Positions 1 to 5,329 of a DNA stretch of 6,892 nucleotides are shown here, piece by piece. Source of the stretch: Bacteroidota bacterium (GTDB lineage: Bacteria; Bacteroidota; Ignavibacteria; Ignavibacteriales; Melioribacteraceae). Location of the stretch: NCBI GenBank assembly GCA_021786655.1, contig JAJYMU010000105.1, positions 1-6,892 on the forward strand, given 5' to 3'. The notes beneath the pieces are model-generated. The model was not told where the DNA came from, made no database searches, and saw only the letters and a list, made by a program, of their open reading frames with translations. The position numbers and the translations under genes are program-made. Every line of letters starts with the position of its first letter. Position 1 is the stretch's first letter.

Positions 1-457
1 CAAAATGTAAATGAGGCGCACCACTGCTGCCCGAGTTACCGCTTAAACCGATTGTGTCACCCGGCGCTACGGTTCGCCCTATCGCGACTAAGGCACCGTT
101 TGTTGTTAGATGAACGTAACGCGCGTAGGTAGTATCATCATGCATGACGATCACTACATTTTCATGCCCCTCAGTACGGTCATTGTCTGAGTTACTCTCA
201 ACAATGTAAACAACGCGGCCGCTCCTAACTGCTGTGGCCAGTGTTCCGATCGGCATTGCAAAATCCACCGCGTAACGGAACGAGCCGTTGTGCGAATATT
301 GGCCGTTAAATCCTTGAGAGCATGTGTACTCACGCCCGACTGGATATGGCAAAACATATTTCGCCTCTACCGATGGCACATCGCTTACTTCGGAAGATTG
401 ATTCTTGCACGACAGAAAGAGAATACAGATTACGGAGAACGCAACAATGGACTTCAT
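1..457 (-). CDS. M23 family metallopeptidase lipoprotein, N-terminal part (runs off the window)
   Basis: Reading the minus strand from the ATG at 457 gives 152 uninterrupted residues that continue past position 1. Residues 1-17 form a lipoprotein signal (MKSIVAFSVICILFLSC, lipid-modified Cys17), so the mature protein is probably membrane anchored outside the cytoplasm. The rest is an M23/LytM peptidase domain. Visible features are QGFNGQYSHNGSFRYAVDF (His56 and Asp65 as zinc ligands), AMPIGTLATAVRSGRVVYIV, YARYVHL (His116) and GSSGAPHLHF (His149 and the third zinc ligand His151). All expected active-site residues are therefore present. M23 enzymes cut peptide cross-links in peptidoglycan, and that is the likely role. 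An AAGGAG ribosome binding site lies at 464-469, seven bases before the ATG. The rather GC-rich coding sequence contrasts with the AT-rich region upstream. Only the last part of the domain is missing. Confidence 0.93.
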   Translation of the reverse strand, partial: MKSIVAFSVICILFLSCKNQSSEVSDVPSVEAKYVLPYPVGREYTCSQGFNGQYSHNGSFRYAVDFAMPIGTLATAVRSGRVVYIVESNSDNDRTEGHENVVIVMHDDTTYARYVHLTTNGALVAIGRTVAPGDTIGLSGNSGSSGAPHLHF

Positions 458-576
458 AGTAACTCCTTCTACTAAATTGTTGAATCCGGACCGTTAACGA
501 TTAAAGCTTGCCTTGAGCAAAATGTTCTGTTAATCAAATAATCAACGATGTCATACGGCATATGAAATGATTGCAG

Positions 577-593
577 CAGATGAGTCTCATCTG
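577..593. promoter_or_regulatory. 17-bp perfect palindrome, candidate operator
   Basis: CAGATGAG-T-CTCATCTG is an exact inverted repeat of 8 bp around one central base. It lies about 120 bp upstream of the M23 peptidase start, on the side where that gene's promoter must be. An odd-centred perfect dyad is typical of a dimeric transcription-factor site. It could also fold as a hairpin, but the one-base loop and lack of a T-run argue against a terminator. No factor can be named. Confidence 0.4.
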
Positions 594-666
594 TCTTGCT
601 TGAATAACATAGCGTTATACCGGCAACAATGCAACCCAGATTCTACTGCACAAAATCATTCCAACT

Positions 667-682
667 AGGATACAATTATCCT
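667..682. repeat. Small perfect hairpin
   Basis: AGGATA (667-672) and TATCCT (677-682) form a 6-bp stem with a CAAT loop. There is no T-run, so a terminator role is not supported. It directly follows a TCATTCCAAC segment (656-665) that is repeated in inverted orientation at 811-820. Confidence 0.35.
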
Positions 683-698
683 TCTGCAAAAAAATGGT

Positions 699-825
699 AA
701 GGTTGGAAGAAAAATGAAGTGATTATTTCTCTGCGTACTTTGCGATCCGCCTTAGGCGGACTCTGCGCTCTCCGCGTGAAAAACTTTAACGCAAAGAAAT
801 AAAAGGAAAGGTTGGAATGAAAATG
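699..825. repeat. Palindromic intergenic element (CTTTGCG type) with 18-bp flanking repeats
   Basis: The core has CTTTGCG at 738-744 and its complement CGCAAAG at 790-796. Inside is a strong hairpin, TCCGCC-TTA-GGCGGA (746-760). The core is bracketed by near-identical direct repeats, AAGGTTGGAAGAAAAATG (699-716) and AAGGTTGGAATGAAAATG (808-825), which match at 16 of 18 positions. GTTGGAATGA (811-820) is also the exact complement of TCATTCCAAC at 656-665, so a larger 656-820 inverted-repeat unit is possible. Elements of this CTTTGCG...CGCAAAG style are, from memory, frequent between genes in environmental bacterial genomes. I treat it as a non-coding interspersed repeat. Confidence 0.6.
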
Positions 826-880
826 CACTACTATATTGTAAAATGATTTAATGATTATAAAACTTAGATAAAATTTAGAT

Positions 881-928
881 TAGCAAAAATTGCTAGATCT
901 TTGAAATAGAAAAACAATCATGCATAAT
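881..928 (+). promoter_or_regulatory. Possible promoter next to a hairpin, with no downstream gene
   Basis: TAGCAA-AAA-TTGCTA (881-895) is a perfect 6-bp stem. It is followed by TTGAAA (901-906) and CATAAT (923-928) spaced 16 bases apart, close to sigma-70 -35 and -10 boxes. No coding frame follows. A second weak stem, GCTCACC/GGTGGC with one bulge, lies at 952-973. The region is AT-rich, so chance promoter-like boxes are likely. Confidence 0.25.
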
Positions 929-1099
929 AGTTCACAGGCTAGTAATATGGGGCTCACCGGATTAATTGGTGGCAAAAGTTAATTAAGCAAAATATTGTAT
1001 GATTCTGAAAAAGAAAAAAGATTTATCAACAATACCTCTGATTCCAATATTCACCTTCAAGTATTATGCTTCTTAATTCTGTTAAATTATTTACTCACC

Positions 1100-1181
1100 T
1101 TACGCAGTTTCATAATCTTAATCGGGTTCAAAATCCGATTAAGATTAAGATTATGAGCACGATTAAGAATTGCTTGCGTAA
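1100..1181. repeat. ATTAAG-rich inverted repeat with nested arms
   Basis: The left arm CATAATCTTAATCGG (1111-1125) matches the right arm at 1135-1155 exactly, apart from one extra ATTAAG hexamer in the right arm, so the stem is 15 bp with a 6-base bulge. An outer pair, TTACGCA (1100-1106) and TGCGTAA (1175-1181), encloses it, and a further CGATTAAG copy lies between. The extra hexamer looks like slippage. Open frames across this segment read as runs of L/N/R/I and are artefacts. The most likely identity is an interspersed palindromic repeat; extrusion as a cruciform is conceivable. Confidence 0.65.
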
Positions 1182-1304
1182 CATGACTGACTAAGATAAA
1201 TAGATATGCAGAATGCTGCAGTCTATCATTCCAACTGTTTTCTTTTCCATTCAAAAATACAATATTAAAATTAGGTGCTGCATGATAACATTCCTTCCCT
1301 ATTC

Positions 1305-1556
1305 CCAAGCATCGGCTTTATTCTTCCGAGAGTCACTCTAACTCTCCGAAGTATCAAATTTACTGTCCCGCGCATCGCGCTAACTCTCCGAAGAGCTGGA
1401 ATTACTCTCCGTACCATCAAATCAATGCTTCAAAGCATCGCCATTGCTCTCCCCAGTATCAAAATGACACTCCGGAGAGTCAAAATGACTCTCCAGAGCA
1501 TCGTTTCGACTCTCCATTGGACCGGGGGGATGGTCCGAAGAATCGATTTCACTCTT
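1305..1556. repeat. Degenerate 21-bp tandem repeat, 12 units
   Basis: Twelve consecutive 21-base units start at 1305, 1326, 1347 and so on to 1536, with no spacer. Each begins with C and has a conserved AG near base 4, a TC at bases 8-9, and a tail that tends to ACTCTC. The clearest unit is 1473-1493; the most diverged is 1515-1535. Because 21 is a multiple of three, a plus-strand frame stays open across the array and reads as a seven-residue repeat (PSIKMTL, RRVKMTL, QSIVSTL). It has only a GTG start, no ribosome binding site, and ends inside the next palindromic repeat, so I regard it as non-coding. The period is about two DNA helical turns, so all copies face the same side of the helix. 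Confidence 0.8.
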
Positions 1557-1577
1557 TTTACGCCAAAATCGCCAATT

Positions 1578-1683
1578 TGTCATTCTGAATCCCGATGCTG
1601 AACTTAGTCGAAGCGTCGGAATGAAGAATCCGAAAATAAGCTGAAAAGAGATTCTTCGGTTGCTTCGCTCCTTCAGAATGACA
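1578..1683. repeat. Inverted-repeat element bounded by TGTCATTCTGAA
   Basis: TGTCATTCTGAA (1578-1589) and its exact complement TTCAGAATGACA (1672-1683) bound a 106-bp unit. Inside are a second perfect pair, GAAGAATC (1623-1630) and GATTCTTC (1650-1657), and a sub-hairpin CCGATGCT (1592-1599) with AGCGTCGG (1612-1619) containing one G-T pair. It begins about 25 bp past the stop codon of the minus-strand helical gene and could end its transcript, although there is no clear T-run. The CATTCTGA...TCAGAATG style is, from memory, a common interspersed repeat in environmental genomes. Confidence 0.7.
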
Positions 1684-1706
1684 CGTTTGAAAAAGCCATC
1701 ATACCT

Positions 1707-2111
1707 TTATTTAACTTCCGTTTTCGGTTTCTTTGTTTTTTTGAAAAATTCCTTCATTTCCGCGGCAACAGTATCTAAACCGGGTACTTTGTCTTTATGC
1801 TGCTGAACCGCCGCATAGATTTCCAATGCTTCAACCATTGTATCGCTGTTTGCGGCGTAGAGTGTGTTCGAAATTGCAGAAGTTAATGTTTCGAGCTGCG
1901 TTACAATTGGAGCCAGGTCTTTTGTTAACTGATAATCCTTAACGAACTCATCCTTATCGAAAACTCCCGGCAAAATTTCCGGGTGAGCCGTTGCGGCGTC
2001 GTACGTTTTGTCGAGAAACGGCATCATAACGTTTTTTACTTTGAGGAATTCATTCTTCTTTTCGGGAAGAAGTGAAATAACAAAATTGAGATCGGTTTTA
2101 AGTCCCTCCAT
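1707..2111 (-). CDS. Conserved helical protein of unknown function, apparently 5'-truncated
   Basis: From the first available ATG (2111) this frame gives 134 residues, mostly amphipathic helix, with no signal or membrane segment and a Lys-rich tail (KKTKKPKTEVK). Recognisable stretches are FVISLLPEKKNEFLKVKN (about 10-27), HPEILPGVFDKDEFVKDY (43-60) and the acidic, Ala-rich ISNTLYAANSDTMVEALEIY (80-99). From memory these resemble a family of small cytosolic proteins of unknown function common in Bacteroidota-like genomes. The ATG has no ribosome binding site. The frame stays open upstream for 24 codons to 2183, reading LYDLLVSAVISPELKASITSK, which looks like genuine protein and includes the helix that normally leads into LLPEKK. 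No ATG, GTG or TTG occurs there, and an in-frame TAA at 2184-2186 ends it at the inferred edge of the IS110 element. The normal start was probably removed by that insertion, so the gene may be inactive or expressed from a poor start. Confidence 0.7.
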   Translation of the reverse strand: MEGLKTDLNFVISLLPEKKNEFLKVKNVMMPFLDKTYDAATAHPEILPGVFDKDEFVKDYQLTKDLAPIVTQLETLTSAISNTLYAANSDTMVEALEIYAAVQQHKDKVPGLDTVAAEMKEFFKKTKKPKTEVK

Positions 2112-2183
2112 TTTTGATGTGATGGAAGCTTTTAGTTCCGGACTAATAACCGCAGAGACGAGTAAGTCATAAAGGTATTGCCT
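2112..2183 (-). pseudogene. Start-less 5' extension of the helical protein gene
   Basis: These 24 in-frame codons continue the downstream protein without a stop but have no usable start codon. The sequence (…LLVSAVISPELKASITSK) is protein-like and matches the composition of the rest. It is best read as the surviving 5' part of a gene cut by the neighbouring insertion sequence. Confidence 0.5.
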
Positions 2184-2197
2184 TTATTCAACAATAT

Positions 2198-2369
2198 AGT
2201 GACCTTTACATACTAACAAGCAAGGTAGCAGTACGAAGGCTTGATGTCACTGATTCCAATATAATGGAATTAGATACTCGTAGGCGAGTATTGTTTCGGA
2301 GATTGTCATTTAACAATTGGTGTTAATTTTCCTTGATTGAAAACCCGCTTGGCAGCATACTTCTTTTTA
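2198..2369 (+). ncRNA. Candidate IS110 bridge RNA
   Basis: The leader folds into a series of perfect stems. AGTGAC (2198-2203) pairs with GTCACT (2246-2251) around CAAGC/GCTTG (2217-2221/2239-2243). ATTCCA/TGGAAT (2253-2270) and ATACTCG/CGAGTAT (2274-2291) follow. TTAACA/TGTTAA (2310-2326) lies inside a possible outer stem GAGTAT/ATACTT (2286-2291/2357-2362), and a T-run at 2364-2368 closes the region. Bridge RNAs of IS110 elements guide recombination through one target-binding and one donor-binding loop. GGAGATT (2298-2304), just 5' of the inner stem, is identical to the right end of the element, and TTGAA just 3' of it complements the left end, which is the expected donor-loop arrangement. 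The first stem-loop would be the target loop: CCTTTA (2203-2208) equals the left junction (2181-2186). Exact ends and fold are inferred. Confidence 0.6.
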
Positions 2370-2383
2370 TAAAAATCTTCGAG

Positions 2384-2409
2384 CTTGTTGGTCATTATTA
2401 ACAACAAGG
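2384..2409 (+). promoter_or_regulatory. Hairpin over the transposase ribosome binding site
   Basis: CTTGTTG (2384-2390) and CAACAAG (2402-2408) form a perfect 7-bp stem with an 11-base loop. The only Shine-Dalgarno-like bases before the transposase ATG, AAGG (2406-2409), lie in the 3' arm, nine bases from the start. The stem could limit transposase translation; this is inferred from sequence only. Confidence 0.4.
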
Positions 2410-2418
2410 CATAATAGC

Positions 2419-3729
2419 ATGAAAGAACAAATTTTATCCAAGGTATTTCCCAACTCCGCCGGTATTGACATCGGCAGTGAAAAAATTTTTATTGGTATTG
2501 AAGGCAAAGAAGTAAAAAATTTCTCAACATTTACTTCAGACTATCTTAAAACAATAGAGTATCTCAAAGAAAACAATATTGAAAGTGTTGCCATGGAAGC
2601 AACCGGCGTCTATTGGATTGCTCTCTACGATCTTCTCGAACAAGCCGGAATCAAAGTCTTTCTTGTTAATCCCCGGGAAGTTAAGAATGTGCCGGGTCGT
2701 AAAAGTGATGTTGCAGATTGTCAGTGGATACAGCAACTTCATTCTTTAGGGCTTCTCCGCCCTTGTTTTATTCCGGAAGACATCATTCGTCAAATTCGCA
2801 CCTACACACGTCTTCGACAAGATCATATTTCCTTAGCAACTCAACATATTCTGCACATGCAGAAAGCTCTTGACTTAATGAACGTCAAACTTCATAACGT
2901 CATCAGTGAAATAGTTGGTAAAAGCGGTTTACGTATTCTAAGAGCAATTGTCTCGGGCAATCACGATCCAATCAAACTTGCCAACTTGTGCGACGATAGC
3001 ATACTGAGGAATAAAAAGGATTTGGTTATTGCTTCTCTCAAAGGTAACTTTAGAGATGAACTCATTTTTTCGCTTAAGCAAGCTTTGGATGCTTACGACT
3101 TCTACCAACGACAAGTACTCGATTGTGACAAAAAGATTCAAGCTTTGCTAGAACTAATTAACCAAGATAAACCTAATCCTCCAGCTATAACCAAAGCCAA
3201 ACATATACGCCGTAACGAACCCCATATAGACAATCTTCACGAACATCTTTTCAAGTTAACCGGCGGTAAAGATCCTTCGCAAATCGTTGGGCTTAGCGAC
3301 AAATCTTTTCTCGAACTCATTGGCGAAACCGGTCTTGATCTTACTAAATGGAAGACGGCAAAACATTTTACTTCTTGGTTATGTCTTAGCCCCACAAAAC
3401 ATCAATCCGGTAAGAGCAACAAGAAAACAAAAAGGAAAGGGCATTCAAAAGCCGGACAAATTTTCCGTAATGCTGCTTATGCTATTGCCAGCAGTAAATA
3501 TTCTGCACTTACTGCTTTTTATCAACGTATGAAAGCAAGAAAAGGTAAACTTGCTGCCAACAAAGCTACTGCTAGAAAAATTGCAGTACTTTATTACAAC
3601 GTTATGACAAAGGGTATTGAATATGTCGAGAAAGGTCTCAATGCTTATCAACAAAAACTCAAAGAACAACAAATTATGCGACTAAAGAAACAAGCTAAAC
3701 ATCTTGGCTTCCAACTGATCACCGCTTAA
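2419..3729 (+). CDS. IS110-family transposase (DEDD/serine recombinase)
   Basis: This 436-residue protein catalyses RNA-guided excision and insertion of its own element. The N-terminal RuvC-like DEDD domain is intact: Asp17 in SAGIDIGSEK, Glu60 in VAMEATGVYW, and Asp97 and Asp100 in VPGRKSDVADCQW. A helical linker spans about 120-280. The C-terminal transposase domain has QIVGLSDKSFLELIGETG (288-305), WKTAKHFTSWLCLSP (311-325) and HQSGKSNKKTKRKGHSKAG (328-346). Ser330 there is at the position of the family's catalytic serine. The domain continues through FRNAAYAIASSKYSALTAFY to KATARKIAVLYYNVM. It is somewhat longer than many members, with no frameshift or lost catalytic residue, so it could be active. 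The ATG at 2419 is chosen because the DEDD domain begins at once. Its orientation is opposite to all other genes in the window. Confidence 0.96.
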   Translation: MKEQILSKVFPNSAGIDIGSEKIFIGIEGKEVKNFSTFTSDYLKTIEYLKENNIESVAMEATGVYWIALYDLLEQAGIKVFLVNPREVKNVPGRKSDVADCQWIQQLHSLGLLRPCFIPEDIIRQIRTYTRLRQDHISLATQHILHMQKALDLMNVKLHNVISEIVGKSGLRILRAIVSGNHDPIKLANLCDDSILRNKKDLVIASLKGNFRDELIFSLKQALDAYDFYQRQVLDCDKKIQALLELINQDKPNPPAITKAKHIRRNEPHIDNLHEHLFKLTGGKDPSQIVGLSDKSFLELIGETGLDLTKWKTAKHFTSWLCLSPTKHQSGKSNKKTKRKGHSKAGQIFRNAAYAIASSKYSALTAFYQRMKARKGKLAANKATARKIAVLYYNVMTKGIEYVEKGLNAYQQKLKEQQIMRLKKQAKHLGFQLITA

Positions 3730-3755
3730 ATATCTTTGTGGTCATTGGAGATTTT

Positions 3756-3859
3756 GAGCGCACAAGCACCCTCCAAATTAATTTGTGATTAATATTTATT
3801 TATCAACATTAAGAGGAGATTTCTTGCTATAGTTCTTCTTTACTTTGCATGTGCTCTCT
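3756..3859. other. Spacer between the IS and the operon; carries an orphan GGAGG site
   Basis: No gene is seen here. On the minus strand the sequence TTTGGAGGGTGC (GGAGG at 3770-3774) lies just right of the inferred IS end and points into the element. GTG and TTG codons follow within a few bases (GGTGCTTGTG). This is probably the stranded ribosome binding site and first codons of the helical protein gene. ATTAAT-TTGTG-ATTAAT (near 3778-3795) is a weak AT-only hairpin and not a convincing terminator. Confidence 0.4.
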
Positions 3860-4903
3860 TTAGTTATCTTTAATTATAGGAATTTCACCTAATCCAAAGT
3901 TAAATCCAACTTGAGCAACTAAAGAACCGTTTTGCTCATTTTCTGTAGAATAATTTTTCCCAAAGGTCATAAACACAGATATATCACTGCTGTATTTATA
4001 TTCCAAATTGCCAGCGAGTCTATAAGTATTTTTTAGAAAAAAGTTACCGCTTTTTATGCTTCCTGTTTGAGCAGTGTGTTCTAGGCTTAACTCAGCCCTC
4101 TGTATGTATTCACAAGAGAGAGAAAAATTACTTATTGATGCCACTATCCTCGCACCAAGATCGAATATATTTTGAGAGCCTTCTTCTTTGGAGTTCGTAA
4201 TTACTCTGGCAACAGCTAGAAAATCAATAGAAGGTTCATCCATTAAATATGAAGCCGTAAGCCATACTCCCCACTTGTCTAATTTTCCTTCACGAGGATT
4301 ATTATGTAGAAAATTCATGGTTGCTGCCGATGCCATTGCAAGTGAAAAACCAACACGCCGGTGATCCATTTTCTGAATTGCCAAACTCACTGCTTTCATT
4401 TTTGACTTTATCTCTTTTTGTTTTACGCTATCTTCAGTTTCTAAGAGCTCCCCTTGCAGTTTCTTCAGTCCATCTTTTAATATGTACAATGAGTCGCGTG
4501 GCTCTCCTGAAACAAGCAACCATCGCGCTCCTAGCCCGACTCGTGTTCCCATTGTATCGGTATCACTTGTTTTGGGGATAGTCGCAAATGATATGGACAG
4601 TGTTTGTAAAATTGTTTGACCCACATTTGCCTTATAATATTCGTCAAAGGTTAAATTTGGATGCGCTGTTAACCAATAAGGGGCTATTTCCATAGCACCG
4701 CCTTGTTGGATTGTAGATACAAAACTTCCTGCGACTGCACGCGGAGTGCTAGGACTGCTTATTGAAGTTGGCTCAATGCCTAATAGTACAAATGCTGGGG
4801 ATGGCGGTGTTTTTAGATCACTGATGTTTGTTTGCTGAGCATTTAAACTGAAAATTGTCAGAACTATTATTATTATGCAAAAGATCGTTCTAAAAGCGTT
4901 CAT
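3860..4903 (-). CDS. Exported barrel-like protein of unknown function
   Basis: This 347-residue protein has a signal peptide (about 1-22, hydrophobic FCIIIIVLTIFSL, likely cut after Ala22), so it goes to the periplasm or outer membrane. Residues 29-63 (DLKTPPSPAFVLLGIEPTSI…) form a Pro/Ser-rich stretch, followed by GGAMEIAPYWLTAHPNLTF (68-86). From memory this layout recurs in unnamed exported Bacteroidota proteins. Alternating-residue strands follow (LSISFATI, RVGLGARWLLV, WGVWLTASYL, NLEYKYSSDISVFMTFG) and the protein closes with SLVAQVGFNFGLG, like an outer-membrane barrel. A charged, probably helical insert lies at about 135-180. It is the last of the closely spaced genes: its ATG is 9 bases after the preceding stop, and a GAGGAGG site overlaps that stop, suggesting coupled translation. 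A beta-barrel is an inference, and no substrate can be named. Confidence 0.75.
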   Translation of the reverse strand: MNAFRTIFCIIIIVLTIFSLNAQQTNISDLKTPPSPAFVLLGIEPTSISSPSTPRAVAGSFVSTIQQGGAMEIAPYWLTAHPNLTFDEYYKANVGQTILQTLSISFATIPKTSDTDTMGTRVGLGARWLLVSGEPRDSLYILKDGLKKLQGELLETEDSVKQKEIKSKMKAVSLAIQKMDHRRVGFSLAMASAATMNFLHNNPREGKLDKWGVWLTASYLMDEPSIDFLAVARVITNSKEEGSQNIFDLGARIVASISNFSLSCEYIQRAELSLEHTAQTGSIKSGNFFLKNTYRLAGNLEYKYSSDISVFMTFGKNYSTENEQNGSLVAQVGFNFGLGEIPIIKDN

Positions 4904-4912
4904 ATACCCTCC

Positions 4913-5254
4913 TCAAACAAACTTAATTTCAGCTCTAAAATTTATGGAATCACCTTCCTCAGCGACCGTAGCTTCTAGACCATATGAATCATCTTTGACA
5001 CCGCCTTTTAACTTATAGGTGACACTCATGTGATTTGTTTTATCATTTACATCAGATACAACGGACTTTATCAAAAGAGTTTTTCCTTTCACCGAAGTAC
5101 CTTTACCAATACCCAGATTATCTATGTCGCCTGTTGCAATTTTCGCCCCGTCTAACGAAACGAGCGAAGAACCTAATTGTGCGTCTCCAATTACAATAGT
5201 GAGAGTTATCTCTTGATCAACTACCGGATAATCGGTTCTCAGAAAACATGCCAT
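4913..5254 (-). CDS. Small beta-rich protein of unknown function
   Basis: The start is set at the ATG at 5254, giving 113 residues, because a perfect GGAGG site (5260-5264) sits five bases before it. A longer frame to 5329 has no such site, and its first 25 residues (MVHAIFKSRSKPKIRRR…) look like translated spacer. There is no signal peptide or membrane segment, so the protein is probably cytosolic unless exported by another route. It predicts as short strands with Gly turns: EITLTIVIGDAQLGSSLVSL (15-34), GKTLLIKSVVSDVN (57-70), HMSVTYKLKGG (75-85) and SINFRAEIKFV (103-113), consistent with a compact beta sandwich or barrel. I do not recognise a named family. Neighbours are the membrane protein 75 bases upstream and the exported protein 9 bases downstream, all on the same strand. 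Confidence 0.8.
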   Translation of the reverse strand: MACFLRTDYPVVDQEITLTIVIGDAQLGSSLVSLDGAKIATGDIDNLGIGKGTSVKGKTLLIKSVVSDVNDKTNHMSVTYKLKGGVKDDSYGLEATVAEEGDSINFRAEIKFV

Positions 5255-5329
5255 TATTTCCTCCAACTTAACGCCTACTCTTCTTCGGATTTTCGGCTTA
5301 CTCCGTGATTTAAATATTGCGTGAACCAA

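Larger units (their letters stand above)
458..1706. other. Long repeat-rich intergenic region without a credible gene
   Basis: I see no protein gene with a plausible ribosome binding site and normal composition in these 1.25 kb. The open frames present are by-products of the tandem repeat or cross the palindromes. The stretch holds an operator-like palindrome (577-593), a small hairpin (667-682), a palindromic element (699-825), a hairpin plus promoter-like boxes (881-928), an ATTAAG inverted repeat (1100-1181), a 21-bp tandem array (1305-1556) and an inverted-repeat element (1578-1683). The remaining sequence is AT-rich and featureless to my reading. Confidence 0.7.
2184..3755 (+). mobile_element. 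IS110-family insertion sequence (ends approximate)
   Basis: The element holds a full-length IS110 transposase with about 235 bp of structured leader and about 25 bp after the stop. This fits the IS110 subgroup, where the bridge RNA is upstream and there are no long terminal inverted repeats or target duplications. Ends are inferred, not seen: the left edge lies within about 2183-2188 and the right within 3751-3755. They rest on matches between the leader RNA and the edges (GGAGATT at 2298-2304 and 3747-3753; TTGAA at 2337-2341 complementary to TTCAA at 2187-2191) and on a T-rich shared core. The disrupted host frame opening up to 2183 supports the left edge independently. Total length is near 1.57 kb, within the family's usual range. 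Confidence 0.7.

Noticed and set aside
290..475. Plus-strand open frame of 61 codons
   Set aside because: It lies antisense inside the clearly coding M23 peptidase gene.
1087..1308. Minus-strand open frame of 73 codons (TTG start)
   Set aside because: It overlaps the tandem array at one end and runs through the ATTAAG palindrome at the other. It has no convincing start, and its composition follows the repeats.
1305..1556. CRISPR array
   Set aside because: The units are contiguous without spacers, the period is only 21 bp, and no cas gene is in view.
1275..1601. Plus-strand open frame of 108 codons with a seven-residue repeat
   Set aside because: It is open because the 21-bp repeat preserves frame. 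It has a GTG start without a ribosome binding site and ends inside a palindromic repeat.
2171..2185. AAAGG-TATTG-CCTTT as a terminal inverted repeat of the IS
   Set aside because: The pair lies mostly outside the inferred left edge and has no counterpart at the right end, so it is more likely coincidental sequence of the disrupted gene.
3778..3795. Terminator after the IS or for the minus-strand operon
   Set aside because: The ATTAAT/ATTAAT stem has only A-T pairs and no T-run in the right place on either strand.
4913..5329. Longer version of the small beta-rich protein starting at 5329
   Set aside because: There is no ribosome binding site at that start, whereas a perfect GGAGG precedes the ATG at 5254; the extra residues look like translated spacer.
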